Positions 43,731-52,241 of a stretch of DNA of 64,000 nucleotides are shown here, in pieces; within the stretch, counting starts at the first letter, position 1, and each line of letters opens with the position of its first letter. The notes beneath the pieces are model-generated. The model saw only the letters and a program-made list of their open reading frames with translations, made no database searches and was not told the origin of the DNA. A program made the translations under genes and the position numbers. This DNA comes from Candidatus Melainabacteria bacterium. GTDB taxonomy: Bacteria > Cyanobacteriota > Vampirovibrionia > Vampirovibrionales > Vampirovibrionaceae. The stretch is taken from positions 1-64,000 of the forward strand of contig CABHPA010000017.1 of assembly GCA_902168245.1 (NCBI GenBank), given 5' to 3'.

Positions 43731-43982
43731 CTACGCTCTTTCCGCCTTCTCGACTTCAATGCCCCGGCAAAGCTCACGGCCCAAGGCAATTTCCACTGCG
43801 CCACGCCGAATGACCACCGGCCCGCCGGGAATTTTAGAGGCCAAATGCAGGATTTCCCCTTCGGACACCCCAAGTCGCATCGCAATAGTGGCAGTCTCCG
43901 GATTGGTAATCCGTTTAACCAGCAGGGCATCTCCCACGGTAGCCAAATCAAGGGTGAGAGGTGAAGTCTTACTTGGGGTCAT
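43731..43982 (-). CDS. feoA: FeoA-domain protein
   Basis: A small SH3-like cytosolic partner of FeoB. It has 83 residues, with VGDALLVKRITNPETATIAMR-like beta strands, RLGVSEGEILHLAS and PVVIRRGAVEIALGRELC, which is the conserved FeoA layout. It starts the feoAB unit and ends 2 bp before feoB. The promoter with a Fur-like box lies about 110 bp upstream. Confidence 0.93.
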   Translation of the reverse strand: MTPSKTSPLTLDLATVGDALLVKRITNPETATIAMRLGVSEGEILHLASKIPGGPVVIRRGAVEIALGRELCRGIEVEKAERA

Positions 43983-44091
43983 CCGTTTTAGGTTTTCCTT
44001 TTACGGTCATCGGATTGAGACTGATTGGTTTCGGCCTCACTTCCGGGGACATGACGAATGAATTTACTGACGCATCGGCGAGGGGTCTTAT

Positions 44092-44125
44092 TGAGAATTA
44101 TTGTCAAAATAGACAAAAAAGACAA
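44092..44125 (-). promoter_or_regulatory. feoAB promoter with overlapping Fur-like box
   Basis: TGAGAATTATTGTCA at 44092-44106 matches 12 of the 14 defined positions of the 7-1-7 Fur consensus. On the minus strand it covers an AATAAT -10 box (44102-44097) placed 17 bp from a TTGTCT -35 box (44125-44120). Iron-bound Fur would block transcription. Confidence 0.7.
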
Positions 44126-44592
44126 TCCTCCAGCGCCTTTTTGCGACTACTAAAATAAAAAGGCCGTTTCCTTCAGGATTGCCCCCATGAGCTTATCAGA
44201 ACCAGCCCCAAAAAGATTGCCCCTACAAATCTGAAACCTTAAACCCAAAGAGAAGGCTCCCCAGCGGCTTAAAGAAACTTTATGTTTTTTTGCCAGCGAA
44301 TGCCTCTCTCATCCTATGCGATGCCATTCTTTTCGTAACGCCCATCCCAGATGAGGATCAGCCGTAAATCTTCTTTCAATAAGGCAGTCTTGAGGTCGAT
44401 TCAAGGCTTGATCCGCAATAAACAATCAACTATTGCTGCTTTACTTTATTTTGTGATGTTGTAGATTAGCGTCTAATAGGTCATTTTTAGGTTCAAATTG
44501 GTTTTTAAAAATCCTTTTTTGGCTGCCAAGTTTTGCCATGGGTCGGTAAAGCGGGCAGTAGGTTAAATGATGTGATAGAAGGGAGAAATCCA
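44126..44592. other. Gene-free region between the feo promoter and a small FG-motif gene
   Basis: No supported gene. A minus-strand stretch near 44316-44395 reads LLKEDLRLILIWDGRYEKNG but has no start and is too short to call. A weak variant of the shared promoter motif (GGTCATT, 18 bp, TTTAAA) begins near 44479, upstream of the 56-aa gene. Confidence 0.4.
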
Positions 44593-44763
44593 ATGCAGGT
44601 AATTAGCCATAACGCACCCGCAGCAAAGTTTGGTAACGCCGGGGCTGCTAAAACCGTTGCCAAAAAAGCTGTGCAACAAGGCGTTCAAACCTTTACCAAA
44701 CAAGCACCGAAAGCCCCAATCCAAAAAGCGGGTGTAGGTAAAATGTTTAACAAACTGGGCTAG
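44593..44763 (+). CDS. Small basic protein with FG motif (56 aa)
   Basis: MQVISHNAPAAKFGNAGAAK followed by a Lys/Ala/Gln/Pro-rich tail ending GKMFNKLG, with a very high predicted pI. GGGAGA precedes the ATG and a strong terminator follows, so it is a real one-gene unit. The low-complexity basic sequence suggests nucleic-acid binding or an exported effector-like peptide. No family recognised. The upstream in-frame extension to 44533 has no ribosome site. Confidence 0.68.
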   Translation: MQVISHNAPAAKFGNAGAAKTVAKKAVQQGVQTFTKQAPKAPIQKAGVGKMFNKLG

Positions 44764-44783
44764 AATCCGGTTCAAATTTAAAC

Positions 44784-44815
44784 AAAAAGAGGAAGGATTG
44801 CTCCTTCCTCTTTTT
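44784..44815 (+). terminator. Strong terminator between the small gene and valS
   Basis: A 14-bp perfect stem, AAAAAGAGGAAGGA with TCCTTCCTCTTTTT, loop TTGC. The flanking A and T tracts make it usable from both sides. Confidence 0.9.
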
Positions 44816-44883
44816 AGTTGGTGAATAAAAAGCCTGGCAAACCTTTTGCCTAACTTGTATGACCGATATGCCAGGTTTTAATG

Positions 44884-47562
44884 CTACTGGGCTAGGCTGG
44901 CGAGCTGCTCTTCAAGGGCTTTTACCTGCTTGTTCACTTCTTGCAGGCGGGCCTTGTTTTTCTCGACCACCGCCACCGGGGCGCGCTCTAAAAAGTCAAA
45001 ATTGCCCATCATTTTATAGAGCTGCTCCTGCTCTTTCAGCAGGGTTTCCATTTTCTTGCGAACCCGATCCAGCTCCTGGCCAATGTCAATCAGCCCTTCC
45101 AGCGAAACCACGATGCGGCTGTGGCCCACCACGTTCACCGCGGCCTGCTCGGACTTGCCGTTGACATGCTCGCGCACCTCAAGCCCTTCCAGCTTGATAA
45201 AGTGGTTCAGGATGCCTTCGCCGGTTTCGATGGCTTCGCGTTCCATCGGCTCGGTAGTTACAATATGAACCCTGATGGGCTGATGGTGCGGCACCGTGTA
45301 CTGCTGGCGAATGTTTCGCAGGGAGCGCACCACTTCCAGCACGTAATCGATGCGCTGGCTGATCCCCTCGTCAATCAGGCTTTCATCCGCCTGCGGGAAG
45401 CGGGACACCATAATAGATTCCGTTTCCCGGTGCGGCAGTTTCTGGAAAATTTCCTCGGTAATGTAGGGCATAATGGGATGCAACAGCTTTTGAATGCCGG
45501 TCAGCACATGCAGCAGAATCCGCTGGGTGTTGGCCCGCAGCGCAGGATCTTGCAGTTGCTTTTTGGCGTATTCCACATACCAGTCGCAAAAACCGTTCCA
45601 GACGAACTCGTACAGCAGATCGGCATACTCGCCGAACTTGTATTCGTTGAGCGCCCGATTGGCTTCCCGCACCACCGTATTGTAACGGCTCAAAATCCAG
45701 CGATCCATCAAAGACAGGTTGCTGGTGTCAATCAGCTGATTATCAACCGCTTCGCCTTCTTCCGGCAGAATGTTCATCAGCACAAAACGCGATGCGTTCC
45801 AAAGCTTGTTGGCAAACAGGCGACCCTGATCGATTTTGTCTTTCGCCAGTTTAATATCCTGCCCGCCGTAGGTAATCAGGCTGGTCAGCCCAAAGCGGAA
45901 ACCGTCGCAACCCACTTCGTTAATGAGTTCCACCGGATCAACCGTGTTGCCCTTGGATTTGCTCATCTTCTGGCCTTTTTCATCCCGAATCAGGCCATGG
46001 ATGTAGACGGTATGGAACGGGGATTGGTCGGTCAACTCCAGCCCAAACATGGTCATACGGGCCACCCAGAAAAAGATGATGTCAAAGCCGGTTACCAGCA
46101 CGTCGGTGGGGTAGAAGTTCTTGTAATCCGCCGCGTTGGTGTCCGGCCAGCCCATAGTGGAAAACGGCCACAAGCCGGAGGAGAACCAGGTGTCCAGCAC
46201 ATCGGTGTCTTGCGCGATGTGGGCAGAAGCGCAATGCGAACACTGGGTGGGATCTTCCAGCGCCACGGTGACACCTCGACATTCATCACAATGCCATGCC
46301 GGAATCTGGTGGCCCCACCACAACTGGCGGGAAATGCACCAATCCTGAATATCGGTCAGCCAGCGGGTATAATCTTTCGTCCAGCGCTCGGGAATAAACT
46401 TGATTTCGCCCGCCGCCAGCGATTGCAGGCAGCGATCGGCCAGCGGGCGGGTTTTGACGAACCATTGCTTGGAGAGCAACGGCTCAATGGTGGTTTGGCA
46501 ACGCTGGCAATGACCAACCCGGTGGGCATGGTCTTTTTTATCAATCAGTGAGCCTTGCTGCGCCAGCAATGCCTCGGTACGTTTACGTGCATCAAAACGA
46601 TCTAGCCCCCAGACCTCTTCTGGAATCCAGCTTTCGGGTCTTATTTGACCTCTTTCATTAATGATCCAGCAAGGATCTAAGCCGTGTTGCTGGGCAATTT
46701 TAAAGTCGTTGGGATCGTGCGCGGGGGTAATTTTCAGCGCGCCTGTACCAAAGGCCATATCCACATAGGTATCGCCAATGATGGGGATTTCCCGGTTGGT
46801 GAGCGGCAACTTGACCGTTTTGCCAATGTATTGCGCATACCGGGGGTCTTCCGGGTTTACCGCCACGGCCACATCGCCAAACATGGTTTCAGGTCGAGTC
46901 GTTGCAACCACTAAAGAGGCTTGCCCATCCGCCAAGGGATACGAGATTTCCCAGAGGAAGCTCTCTTCATCCACGTAATCGGTCTCGATATCGGAAATGG
47001 CCGAAACGCAACGGGGACACCAGTTAACAATGTAAGTCCCCTGATGGATCAATCCTTTATTATAAAGATGCACAAAGGCATGGCGAACCGCATGGGAAAG
47101 CCCTTCATCCAGCGTAAATCGCTGCCGCTCCCAGTCCGGGGAAACGCCCAGCCGCTTGAACTGGTTGGCAATATCCGATTTTCGGGCGTCCGCCCAATCC
47201 CACACCAGTTTTACGAATGCTTCGCGGCCCATTTCATCTTTAGTGGGGCCGCCTTGTTCCCGCAGGTTGCGCTCCACCACGTTCTGGGTGGCGATTCCGG
47301 CGTGATCCATGCCGGGCATCCACAGGGTTTTATCGCCCAGCATACGGTGCCAGCGAATCAGGATATCCTGAATGGTGGAATCCAGCGCATGACCCATGTG
47401 CAACACGCCGGTCACGTTGGGCGGGGGAATCACCAGGCTAAACTTGCTGGCGGCATCGGGATTCGCTTCGGGCTTGAACAGCCCTTTTTCTTCCCAGTAG
47501 GCGTACAGGCGGGACTCGACGTCTTTGGGTTCGAACGCTTTGGATAATAAAGTGGAAGACAT
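44884..47562 (-). CDS. valS: Valyl-tRNA synthetase
   Basis: Charges tRNA-Val. The 892-residue protein contains the HIGH-type motif in TGVLHMGHALD (about 50-60), the editing domain with VVATTRPETMFGD and DPNDFKIAQQHGL, zinc-binding-like CxxC pairs (CDECRG, CSHCAS), KMSKS in GQKMSKSKGNTVDP, the anticodon-binding region and the C-terminal coiled coil (about 825-890) typical of ValRS. Full length and intact. The upstream region contains a TATAAC-like -10 near 47650; no T-box is visible. Confidence 0.98.
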   Translation of the reverse strand: MSSTLLSKAFEPKDVESRLYAYWEEKGLFKPEANPDAASKFSLVIPPPNVTGVLHMGHALDSTIQDILIRWHRMLGDKTLWMPGMDHAGIATQNVVERNLREQGGPTKDEMGREAFVKLVWDWADARKSDIANQFKRLGVSPDWERQRFTLDEGLSHAVRHAFVHLYNKGLIHQGTYIVNWCPRCVSAISDIETDYVDEESFLWEISYPLADGQASLVVATTRPETMFGDVAVAVNPEDPRYAQYIGKTVKLPLTNREIPIIGDTYVDMAFGTGALKITPAHDPNDFKIAQQHGLDPCWIINERGQIRPESWIPEEVWGLDRFDARKRTEALLAQQGSLIDKKDHAHRVGHCQRCQTTIEPLLSKQWFVKTRPLADRCLQSLAAGEIKFIPERWTKDYTRWLTDIQDWCISRQLWWGHQIPAWHCDECRGVTVALEDPTQCSHCASAHIAQDTDVLDTWFSSGLWPFSTMGWPDTNAADYKNFYPTDVLVTGFDIIFFWVARMTMFGLELTDQSPFHTVYIHGLIRDEKGQKMSKSKGNTVDPVELINEVGCDGFRFGLTSLITYGGQDIKLAKDKIDQGRLFANKLWNASRFVLMNILPEEGEAVDNQLIDTSNLSLMDRWILSRYNTVVREANRALNEYKFGEYADLLYEFVWNGFCDWYVEYAKKQLQDPALRANTQRILLHVLTGIQKLLHPIMPYITEEIFQKLPHRETESIMVSRFPQADESLIDEGISQRIDYVLEVVRSLRNIRQQYTVPHHQPIRVHIVTTEPMEREAIETGEGILNHFIKLEGLEVREHVNGKSEQAAVNVVGHSRIVVSLEGLIDIGQELDRVRKKMETLLKEQEQLYKMMGNFDFLERAPVAVVEKNKARLQEVNKQVKALEEQLASLAQ

Positions 47563-47824
47563 ATATAAGGATACCTGACTTGCGGTTGGCTTTCTTGTAA
47601 AAATAGTGTGGAGACTGCTTAAGGTCTTTCAAGGGCTGGAATAAGTTATAGTACAATAACAAAACAGGTCACGGGAGCCAACCGTTACATTGAATATGCA
47701 GGAGTTCGCGCTTACCCGGTCGTTAGTGGGCTATGTTCCGCCGAACAGAGAGAGTTGACAGCCCTTCGGTTAGAGAAAAAGAACTTTTGGCCTACTTTCG
47801 CAATTTTGTCTCTCATTGTATTAG

Positions 47825-48406
47825 ATGAACAGGTTTTTTATGATGGTGCCTAAAGATTTCGAGCAAGATTTCGGAGAAGAGAAAGACATGCCCTCAGACA
47901 TGCAAGAAAAGACCCCAGGCGTTTATGTCCGGGCCGATAACAATGAATTGCCTCATGAGCTGGACATGCTGTGGTCCGGTTCGCGCCCTTACCATCGGGA
48001 GGAACGCTCCCCACTGATTTCCTTTATCGCCGGGCTGGTGGTAGGCGCAATCCTTACTTCTGCCGTGTTCTGGCTCATCTTCCTGCGCCCTCAGGTCAAA
48101 ACCAACGAGAACGAGATTACCGTTCCGGTCAGCGAAGATTTAAACGGCAAGGCCACCCAGCAAGAAGGCGCAGCCTCTCAAACCAGTGGCGGAAATCCCA
48201 ATGCGGCGGCCTCTCCTCAGGGCGGGCAGGGCGCCAGCACCACCTACACGGTAGTCAGCGGAGACACGCTGGGCCGCATTGCGGAAAAAGTCTATGGCTC
48301 CAGCAACCCGGACTATATCGATAAAATTCAGCGGGCCAACAACATGAGCAGCCCGGATCAGTTGCAGATCGATCAAAAACTGGTAATTCCCCCCAAGGAT
48401 TATTAA
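47825..48406 (+). CDS. Membrane-anchored LysM protein
   Basis: A 193-residue protein: cytosolic N-terminus of about 60 residues, one membrane span (ISFIAGLVVGAILTSAVFWL, about 64-86), a Gln/Gly/Ser-rich linker, and a C-terminal LysM domain (TTYTVVSGDTLGRIAEKVYG ... LQIDQKLVIPPKDY) that should bind peptidoglycan in the periplasm. The start could also be the Met at 47840; no clear ribosome site decides. A strong terminator follows. Confidence 0.85.
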   Translation: MNRFFMMVPKDFEQDFGEEKDMPSDMQEKTPGVYVRADNNELPHELDMLWSGSRPYHREERSPLISFIAGLVVGAILTSAVFWLIFLRPQVKTNENEITVPVSEDLNGKATQQEGAASQTSGGNPNAAASPQGGQGASTTYTVVSGDTLGRIAEKVYGSSNPDYIDKIQRANNMSSPDQLQIDQKLVIPPKDY

Positions 48407-48433
48407 GGATCTTTACAGCTAAAGCCTCTTAAA

Positions 48434-48467
48434 AAAACGGCCAACCTTTCATCAGGTTGGCCGTTTT
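48434..48467 (+). terminator. Intrinsic terminator of the LysM gene
   Basis: AAAACGGCCAACCT pairs with AGGTTGGCCGTTTT around loop TTCATC, ending in a U run. Confidence 0.9.
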
Positions 48468-48567
48468 AGGTTTGGAAACCGCCCTGCACGGCAATGCGCG
48501 CCACGACTGAAAGCATAGGGTTATTTTGTGGCGCTGAATATTTTTTAAAGATTTTTTGTTAGAAATA

Positions 48568-48597
48568 GGCAATTTATTCCAACAAGTTGTTTTTATT
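48568..48597 (+). promoter_or_regulatory. Shared promoter-like motif, site 4 (before the EF-hand/repeat protein)
   Basis: GGCAATT (48568-48574), 17-bp spacer, TTTATT (48592-48597), within TTGTTTTTATT. It is 149 bp before ATG 48746. The rest of the 48468-48745 gap is AT-rich and gene-free. Confidence 0.58.
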
Positions 48598-48745
48598 AAT
48601 TCAGAGAGTTTTAAGAGCGGGCATTATAGCTTTTATAGGCTTTAGGTTTTTGAGTTTTGGCTTTAAACAGCAGTTGAGGACATCTTGAAGGCTGTTACTG
48701 GGTTCTTTATCGATTTTTGGACTTTTATAGAGGAGAGACAAGGCT

Positions 48746-49705
48746 ATGCATGTTTACACCGGGGGACAGAATCAGAATTATCTGATGATGAATAAAGCGT
48801 CCACAACGGACAATGGCAACGGCGACAACGGCAATGACGGCAACGTATTTAAAAACGCCACCGACAGCATCCAGTTGGAATCGGCGCTAAACGCCCTGAC
48901 GCTTGCCGATGACAATGGCGACGGCAAGGTGGACAGGCAGGAAATGGCCAATGCATCCTACCAATTGCTGAGCGACCCGGAAGCCAGCGATTCCGACAAG
49001 GCAACCGGACAAATGTTCGCCACCATGCTGTTAGGCGGCAAAGACGGCAAAGGGTTGTTTGCAGACTTTAACGATGATGGCGGCGTCACGGCCAATGAGC
49101 TGACCCTGCTTGCCAAAGGCGATGACGATGCCACCAGCATTTCCACGGATGATTTCAAGCAGGCCTTTGGCACCCGCTACAAAAAAGGCGGCAACGAATT
49201 CAACCTGCAAGACCTGAAAGACATTGCCAATACCCCCGTAGAGGGCGGGAACGACCCCTATGGCAACAATGATAATAACAATGGATGCAATAACAACGGT
49301 AACAGCAATAATAATGGCAATGGCAACGGCAATAATGACCCCTATTCCCAACTCAGGGATATCATGAGCAGTTTGAGCCAAATTATCAGCCAGTTGTATC
49401 CGGGGGCAGGCGCCCAGGGCAACAATGGCCAAACCCAGGGAAATAACGGGCAAGTCCAGGGCAATGGTCAACCTCAGGGCAACAACGGCCAAGTCTCAGG
49501 TAACAATGGGCAGGTTCAAGGCAACAATGGCCAAACCCAGGGCGGCAACCCTCAGGGCACCTATGGCAGCCAAAGCAACGGCGGCCAAACCGCCAGCAAC
49601 AACCCAATGGCTATGCTCATGCAAATCTTCACCTCATTGATTCAATTGCTGACCAAGTTTCTGCCCCAACTCCAGGGCGGCAACACGGGCGGCGTCATTC
49701 GCTAA
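48746..49705 (+). CDS. EF-hand protein with Asn/Gly/Gln-rich repeats (319 aa)
   Basis: Two canonical EF-hand loops are present, DDNGDGKVDRQE (about 55-66) and DFNDDGGVTANE (about 107-118). An Asn/Gly-rich spacer follows (about 168-198), then a helix (QLRDIMSSLSQIISQLYPG), about seven GNNGQ(T/V)Q repeats (about 223-275) and a hydrophobic C-terminal helix (MAMLMQIFTSLIQLLTKFL). The first half resembles a calcium-binding domain, and the C-terminal helix could insert into or bind a membrane. A good AGGAGAG site precedes the ATG. No recognisable Sec signal. Possibly an exported surface or effector protein. Confidence 0.78.
   Translation: MHVYTGGQNQNYLMMNKASTTDNGNGDNGNDGNVFKNATDSIQLESALNALTLADDNGDGKVDRQEMANASYQLLSDPEASDSDKATGQMFATMLLGGKDGKGLFADFNDDGGVTANELTLLAKGDDDATSISTDDFKQAFGTRYKKGGNEFNLQDLKDIANTPVEGGNDPYGNNDNNNGCNNNGNSNNNGNGNGNNDPYSQLRDIMSSLSQIISQLYPGAGAQGNNGQTQGNNGQVQGNGQPQGNNGQVSGNNGQVQGNNGQTQGGNPQGTYGSQSNGGQTASNNPMAMLMQIFTSLIQLLTKFLPQLQGGNTGGVIR
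49418..49545 (+). repeat. Short tandem repeats encoding GNNGQ(T/V)Q
   Basis: About six degenerate copies of a 21-24-bp unit (consensus GGCAACAATGGCCAAACCC and variants) inside the EF-hand gene. Likely to vary in copy number. Confidence 0.7.
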
Positions 49706-49750
49706 AATCCCGATAAAGAAAACCAAAATCAATAAAGGCCCAAAACAAGC

Positions 49751-49777
49751 AAGCGGGACGCTGTTAGCGTCCCGCTT
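49751..49777. terminator. Bidirectional terminator between convergent genes
   Basis: A 12-bp perfect stem, AAGCGGGACGCT with AGCGTCCCGCTT. T-rich sequence follows on both strands. Confidence 0.85.
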
Positions 49778-49810
49778 GTATTTCAGGAAGATGTTTTTCG
49801 CAAAGGGCCA

Positions 49811-50755
49811 TTAAAACGGGATATCCGACTCCTCAAAACCGGGAGGCTCAAGCTGAATGGTAATATGGCACAGGTTAAACGCATCCCGAAGCTCTTTTTC
49901 CAGACTGCGGGCCATTTCATGCGTAAATGCGCCATCCTTCACCTTGACGTGGGCCAGTAAGGCATCCTTGCCAGTGGTAATCGTCCAGATGTGCAGGTCA
50001 TGCAAGTCATCCACGTTCGGGTAACGCAATATGAAATCCCGCACCTTGGCCATGTGCAACCGCTTTGGCGCAGACTCCATCAGGATATTGACCGCCTCGC
50101 CAAAAACCCGGCTCGCATTATAAAGTACCAATGTGGCAATAATAGCGCTAATCGCCGTATCCAGCCAATAGAAACGAAACAGGAGGATACCGGCGGCGGT
50201 AACAATCTCCCCAAGGGAATTCAGAATATCCGTCAATACGTGAAACAAGGCGCCCTTTACGTTCAGGTTCGCCTCTCGCTCCGGATACAGTATTTTGGCG
50301 GAGATACAGTTAATCAGTAGCCCGACTAAAGAAGCCGCCAGCATCATTCCGCCTTCTATCTCCACAGAGGAATGGCGCATCGCCCTTTCATACGCTTGCC
50401 ACAGAATCACCACGGCAATAAAAACAAGGCCGGTTGCGTTGATGAGCGCGGCAAGAATCTCCATACGGTAATACCCAAAGGTTTTACGGGGAGAACTAGC
50501 CAGACTGGAAAACCAGGAAGCAAACAGAGCCAGCGAAATCGCCGCAATATCCGCCAGTTTATGTCCGGCGTCGGCCAATAAGGCCAAGCTGCCAGACAAA
50601 TAGCTTCCTATTGTCTGCATAACAAGATACAGAATAGCCAAACCAACCACCCATTGCAGTTTTACGATATAGGATTGGGGGATTCCCTCCGCCAGTCCTA
50701 GGTGATGGTGGTGATGGTGATAATGGTGCTGACCGTGACTACAATCGTCCGACAT
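49811..50755 (-). CDS. Cation diffusion facilitator (zinc/cobalt exporter type)
   Basis: A proton-coupled exporter of divalent metals from the cytosol. The 314-residue protein has a His-rich metal-sensing N-terminus (HGQHHYHHHHHH), six membrane spans, the helix 2 site ALLADAGHKLADI (HxxxD), the helix 5 aspartate in FYWLDTAISAII and a cytosolic C-terminal domain (VDDLHDLHIWTITTGKDALL). The His-rich start and ZitB/CzcD-like arrangement favour zinc. Monocistronic, followed by the shared terminator. Confidence 0.93.
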   Translation of the reverse strand: MSDDCSHGQHHYHHHHHHLGLAEGIPQSYIVKLQWVVGLAILYLVMQTIGSYLSGSLALLADAGHKLADIAAISLALFASWFSSLASSPRKTFGYYRMEILAALINATGLVFIAVVILWQAYERAMRHSSVEIEGGMMLAASLVGLLINCISAKILYPEREANLNVKGALFHVLTDILNSLGEIVTAAGILLFRFYWLDTAISAIIATLVLYNASRVFGEAVNILMESAPKRLHMAKVRDFILRYPNVDDLHDLHIWTITTGKDALLAHVKVKDGAFTHEMARSLEKELRDAFNLCHITIQLEPPGFEESDIPF

Positions 50756-51117
50756 ATCAAAACTCTTTTTAAATTTTAAATAAAATTTGAATAAACTTAT
50801 TAAAAACAGGCCGTTTTTACTCTAAAAAATTTACAGTTGCTATTTATATATACTTTACTAATGCGATCGGTTTCATCCTTCATATCAAATTGAGTTTTTT
50901 CATATATATTTTTGAGACCAAAAAATTCAAAATAGCTTCAGAAGATATAAGCAAAATGTAAAGACGAATGCCTCAAAGGTTGCAGGATCGAACTTACTCA
51001 GTGTAAGTTTGGATCGCTCAGGAGGAACCAGTACCGAGTGGCCAAAAATGTCTATTGTGGACTATTTTACCCCAATTCCTCCCAAACTCGTTGATATAGA
51101 CACAGGAGCGAGCACGA
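50756..51117 (+). promoter_or_regulatory. Long, possibly structured leader of the RlpA-like gene
   Basis: A gene-free region: AT-rich promoter-like sequence to about 50960, then a more GC-balanced leader. The leader forms a hairpin AACTTAC/GTAAGTT (50991-50997 with 51003-51009), flanked by GATC pairs and by GGTT...AACC. The stretch GGATCGCTCAGGAGGAACC faintly recalls the ydaO c-di-AMP riboswitch, which often precedes cell-wall genes, but the other ydaO blocks are not visible. Treated as an unassigned structured leader. Confidence 0.35.
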
Positions 51118-52077
51118 ATGGTAAATAAAAAACTGGCGGCACTGCTGGCGACAGCGGTAATGCTAGGTCAAACCAGTTTAGTTGCGACGCTTTTCGCGCA
51201 AGCTGACACCCAAATCCCCTTATCCTCCATCGGTAAACAGTCTGAATCCCTTCAAGTGGCATCCGTGATTCAGCATGCCGGTATCGATACCGCCTCCGAT
51301 GCCCCCATTGGCGGAACCTCCAAACCCTCCTCCCCCGATATTTACACCATTGGCGGCGGCGAAGGCAAATTGCCCACCATCGTGCAAGTGCTGCCGCAGG
51401 ATGATAACGTGACCAGCCTGTTCGTCAACGGCACTGAAATCCTTCGTTTTGAAGGCACCGTAGGCGAGCAAACCGCCTATGCAAGGGTCAAGGCGATTGC
51501 GGCCAAGCTAAACCGCTTTCTGGTCACCGATACCGATAGTTTGTCCAAAATCCACCCCGCCCTGAACAGCCGGAAAAATGCTGAGATCCTGATTGGCGAT
51601 GAGGTTTTGGCCCCTATTGACGCCCAAACCGCCAAAGCAGCCAAGGAAACCCAGCCAAAATTGGCTTTCCTGTACGCCAATCGCCTGCGTCAGGCTCTGG
51701 GTGAAACCACTTTAAAAACCCAGTCGTTCCCGGCAATGAACGAAGTCGCCAAAAACGAGCCTCACTTCAAAGGCACCGGACGCACCCAGGTTGGGATGGC
51801 CTCCTGGTACGGCGGTTTCTTCCATGGCCGTCGCGCGGCCGACGGCAGCCGGTTCAACATGAACGCCCTCACCGCAGCCCACCGGACCTTGCCATTCGGC
51901 ACCGTGGTTAAAGTGGTGAACCAGCGCACCCATAAAAGCTGCTTTGTAAAAATTACCGATCGCGGCCCCTATGCCCACGGCAGAATCATCGATCTGTCCC
52001 GTGGTGCCGCAAAAGCAATCGGCATGCTGGGTTCCGGCGTAGCCCGCGTATCCCTGGAAGTGGTTCACAAGGGATAA
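51118..52077 (+). CDS. RlpA-like septal ring lytic transglycosylase/DPBB protein
   Basis: A 319-residue exported protein with signal peptide (about 1-29, cleavage near FAQ-AD), a variable region (30-215) and a C-terminal double-psi beta-barrel of the RlpA family. The barrel carries GMASWYGGFFHGRRAADG, LTAAHRTLPFGTVVKVVN and ITDRGPYAHGRIIDLSRGAA, including the conserved Asp of TDRGP. RlpA relatives cleave or bind glycan strands lacking stem peptides. There is no SPOR domain. Length and N-terminus match the cyanobacterial type. A long leader precedes it and a terminator follows. Confidence 0.9.
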   Translation: MVNKKLAALLATAVMLGQTSLVATLFAQADTQIPLSSIGKQSESLQVASVIQHAGIDTASDAPIGGTSKPSSPDIYTIGGGEGKLPTIVQVLPQDDNVTSLFVNGTEILRFEGTVGEQTAYARVKAIAAKLNRFLVTDTDSLSKIHPALNSRKNAEILIGDEVLAPIDAQTAKAAKETQPKLAFLYANRLRQALGETTLKTQSFPAMNEVAKNEPHFKGTGRTQVGMASWYGGFFHGRRAADGSRFNMNALTAAHRTLPFGTVVKVVNQRTHKSCFVKITDRGPYAHGRIIDLSRGAAKAIGMLGSGVARVSLEVVHKG

Positions 52078-52112
52078 GCCCTCTTTAAACAAAGTACATT
52101 TGAGCTATTTTT

Positions 52113-52142
52113 AAAGGCCGCGGTTGAATCCCTGCGGCCTTT
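52113..52142 (+). terminator. Intrinsic terminator of the RlpA-like gene
   Basis: AAAGGCCGC pairs with GCGGCCTTT around a 12-nt loop. Confidence 0.75.
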
Positions 52143-52241
52143 GGCTTATTCTAGGGAGAATTGTGGAAAGCATCCAGGTTAGGCATCGCCCCCTCCCCAA
52201 AAGGCTCAGCCCGATGCAGCGACCTGATAGACACGAAAGCT

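Noticed and set aside
44314-44395. Minus-strand stretch reading LLKEDLRLILIWDGRYEKNG, possible transposase or gene remnant
   Set aside because: Only about 27 codons, no start codon and no flanking similarity; could be chance.
45121-46551. 476-codon open frame on the plus strand
   Set aside because: Antisense to valS, which has all expected motifs; composition is that of a reverse-frame shadow.
49418-49545. CRISPR-like periodic repeats
   Set aside because: In frame within a coding gene, degenerate and without unique spacers; they encode an Asn/Gly/Gln repeat.
50982-51050. ydaO/c-di-AMP riboswitch
   Set aside because: Only a GGAGGAACC-like block matches; the GGGGTGAAT-type block and the conserved 3' part are not found, so it is left as an unassigned leader.
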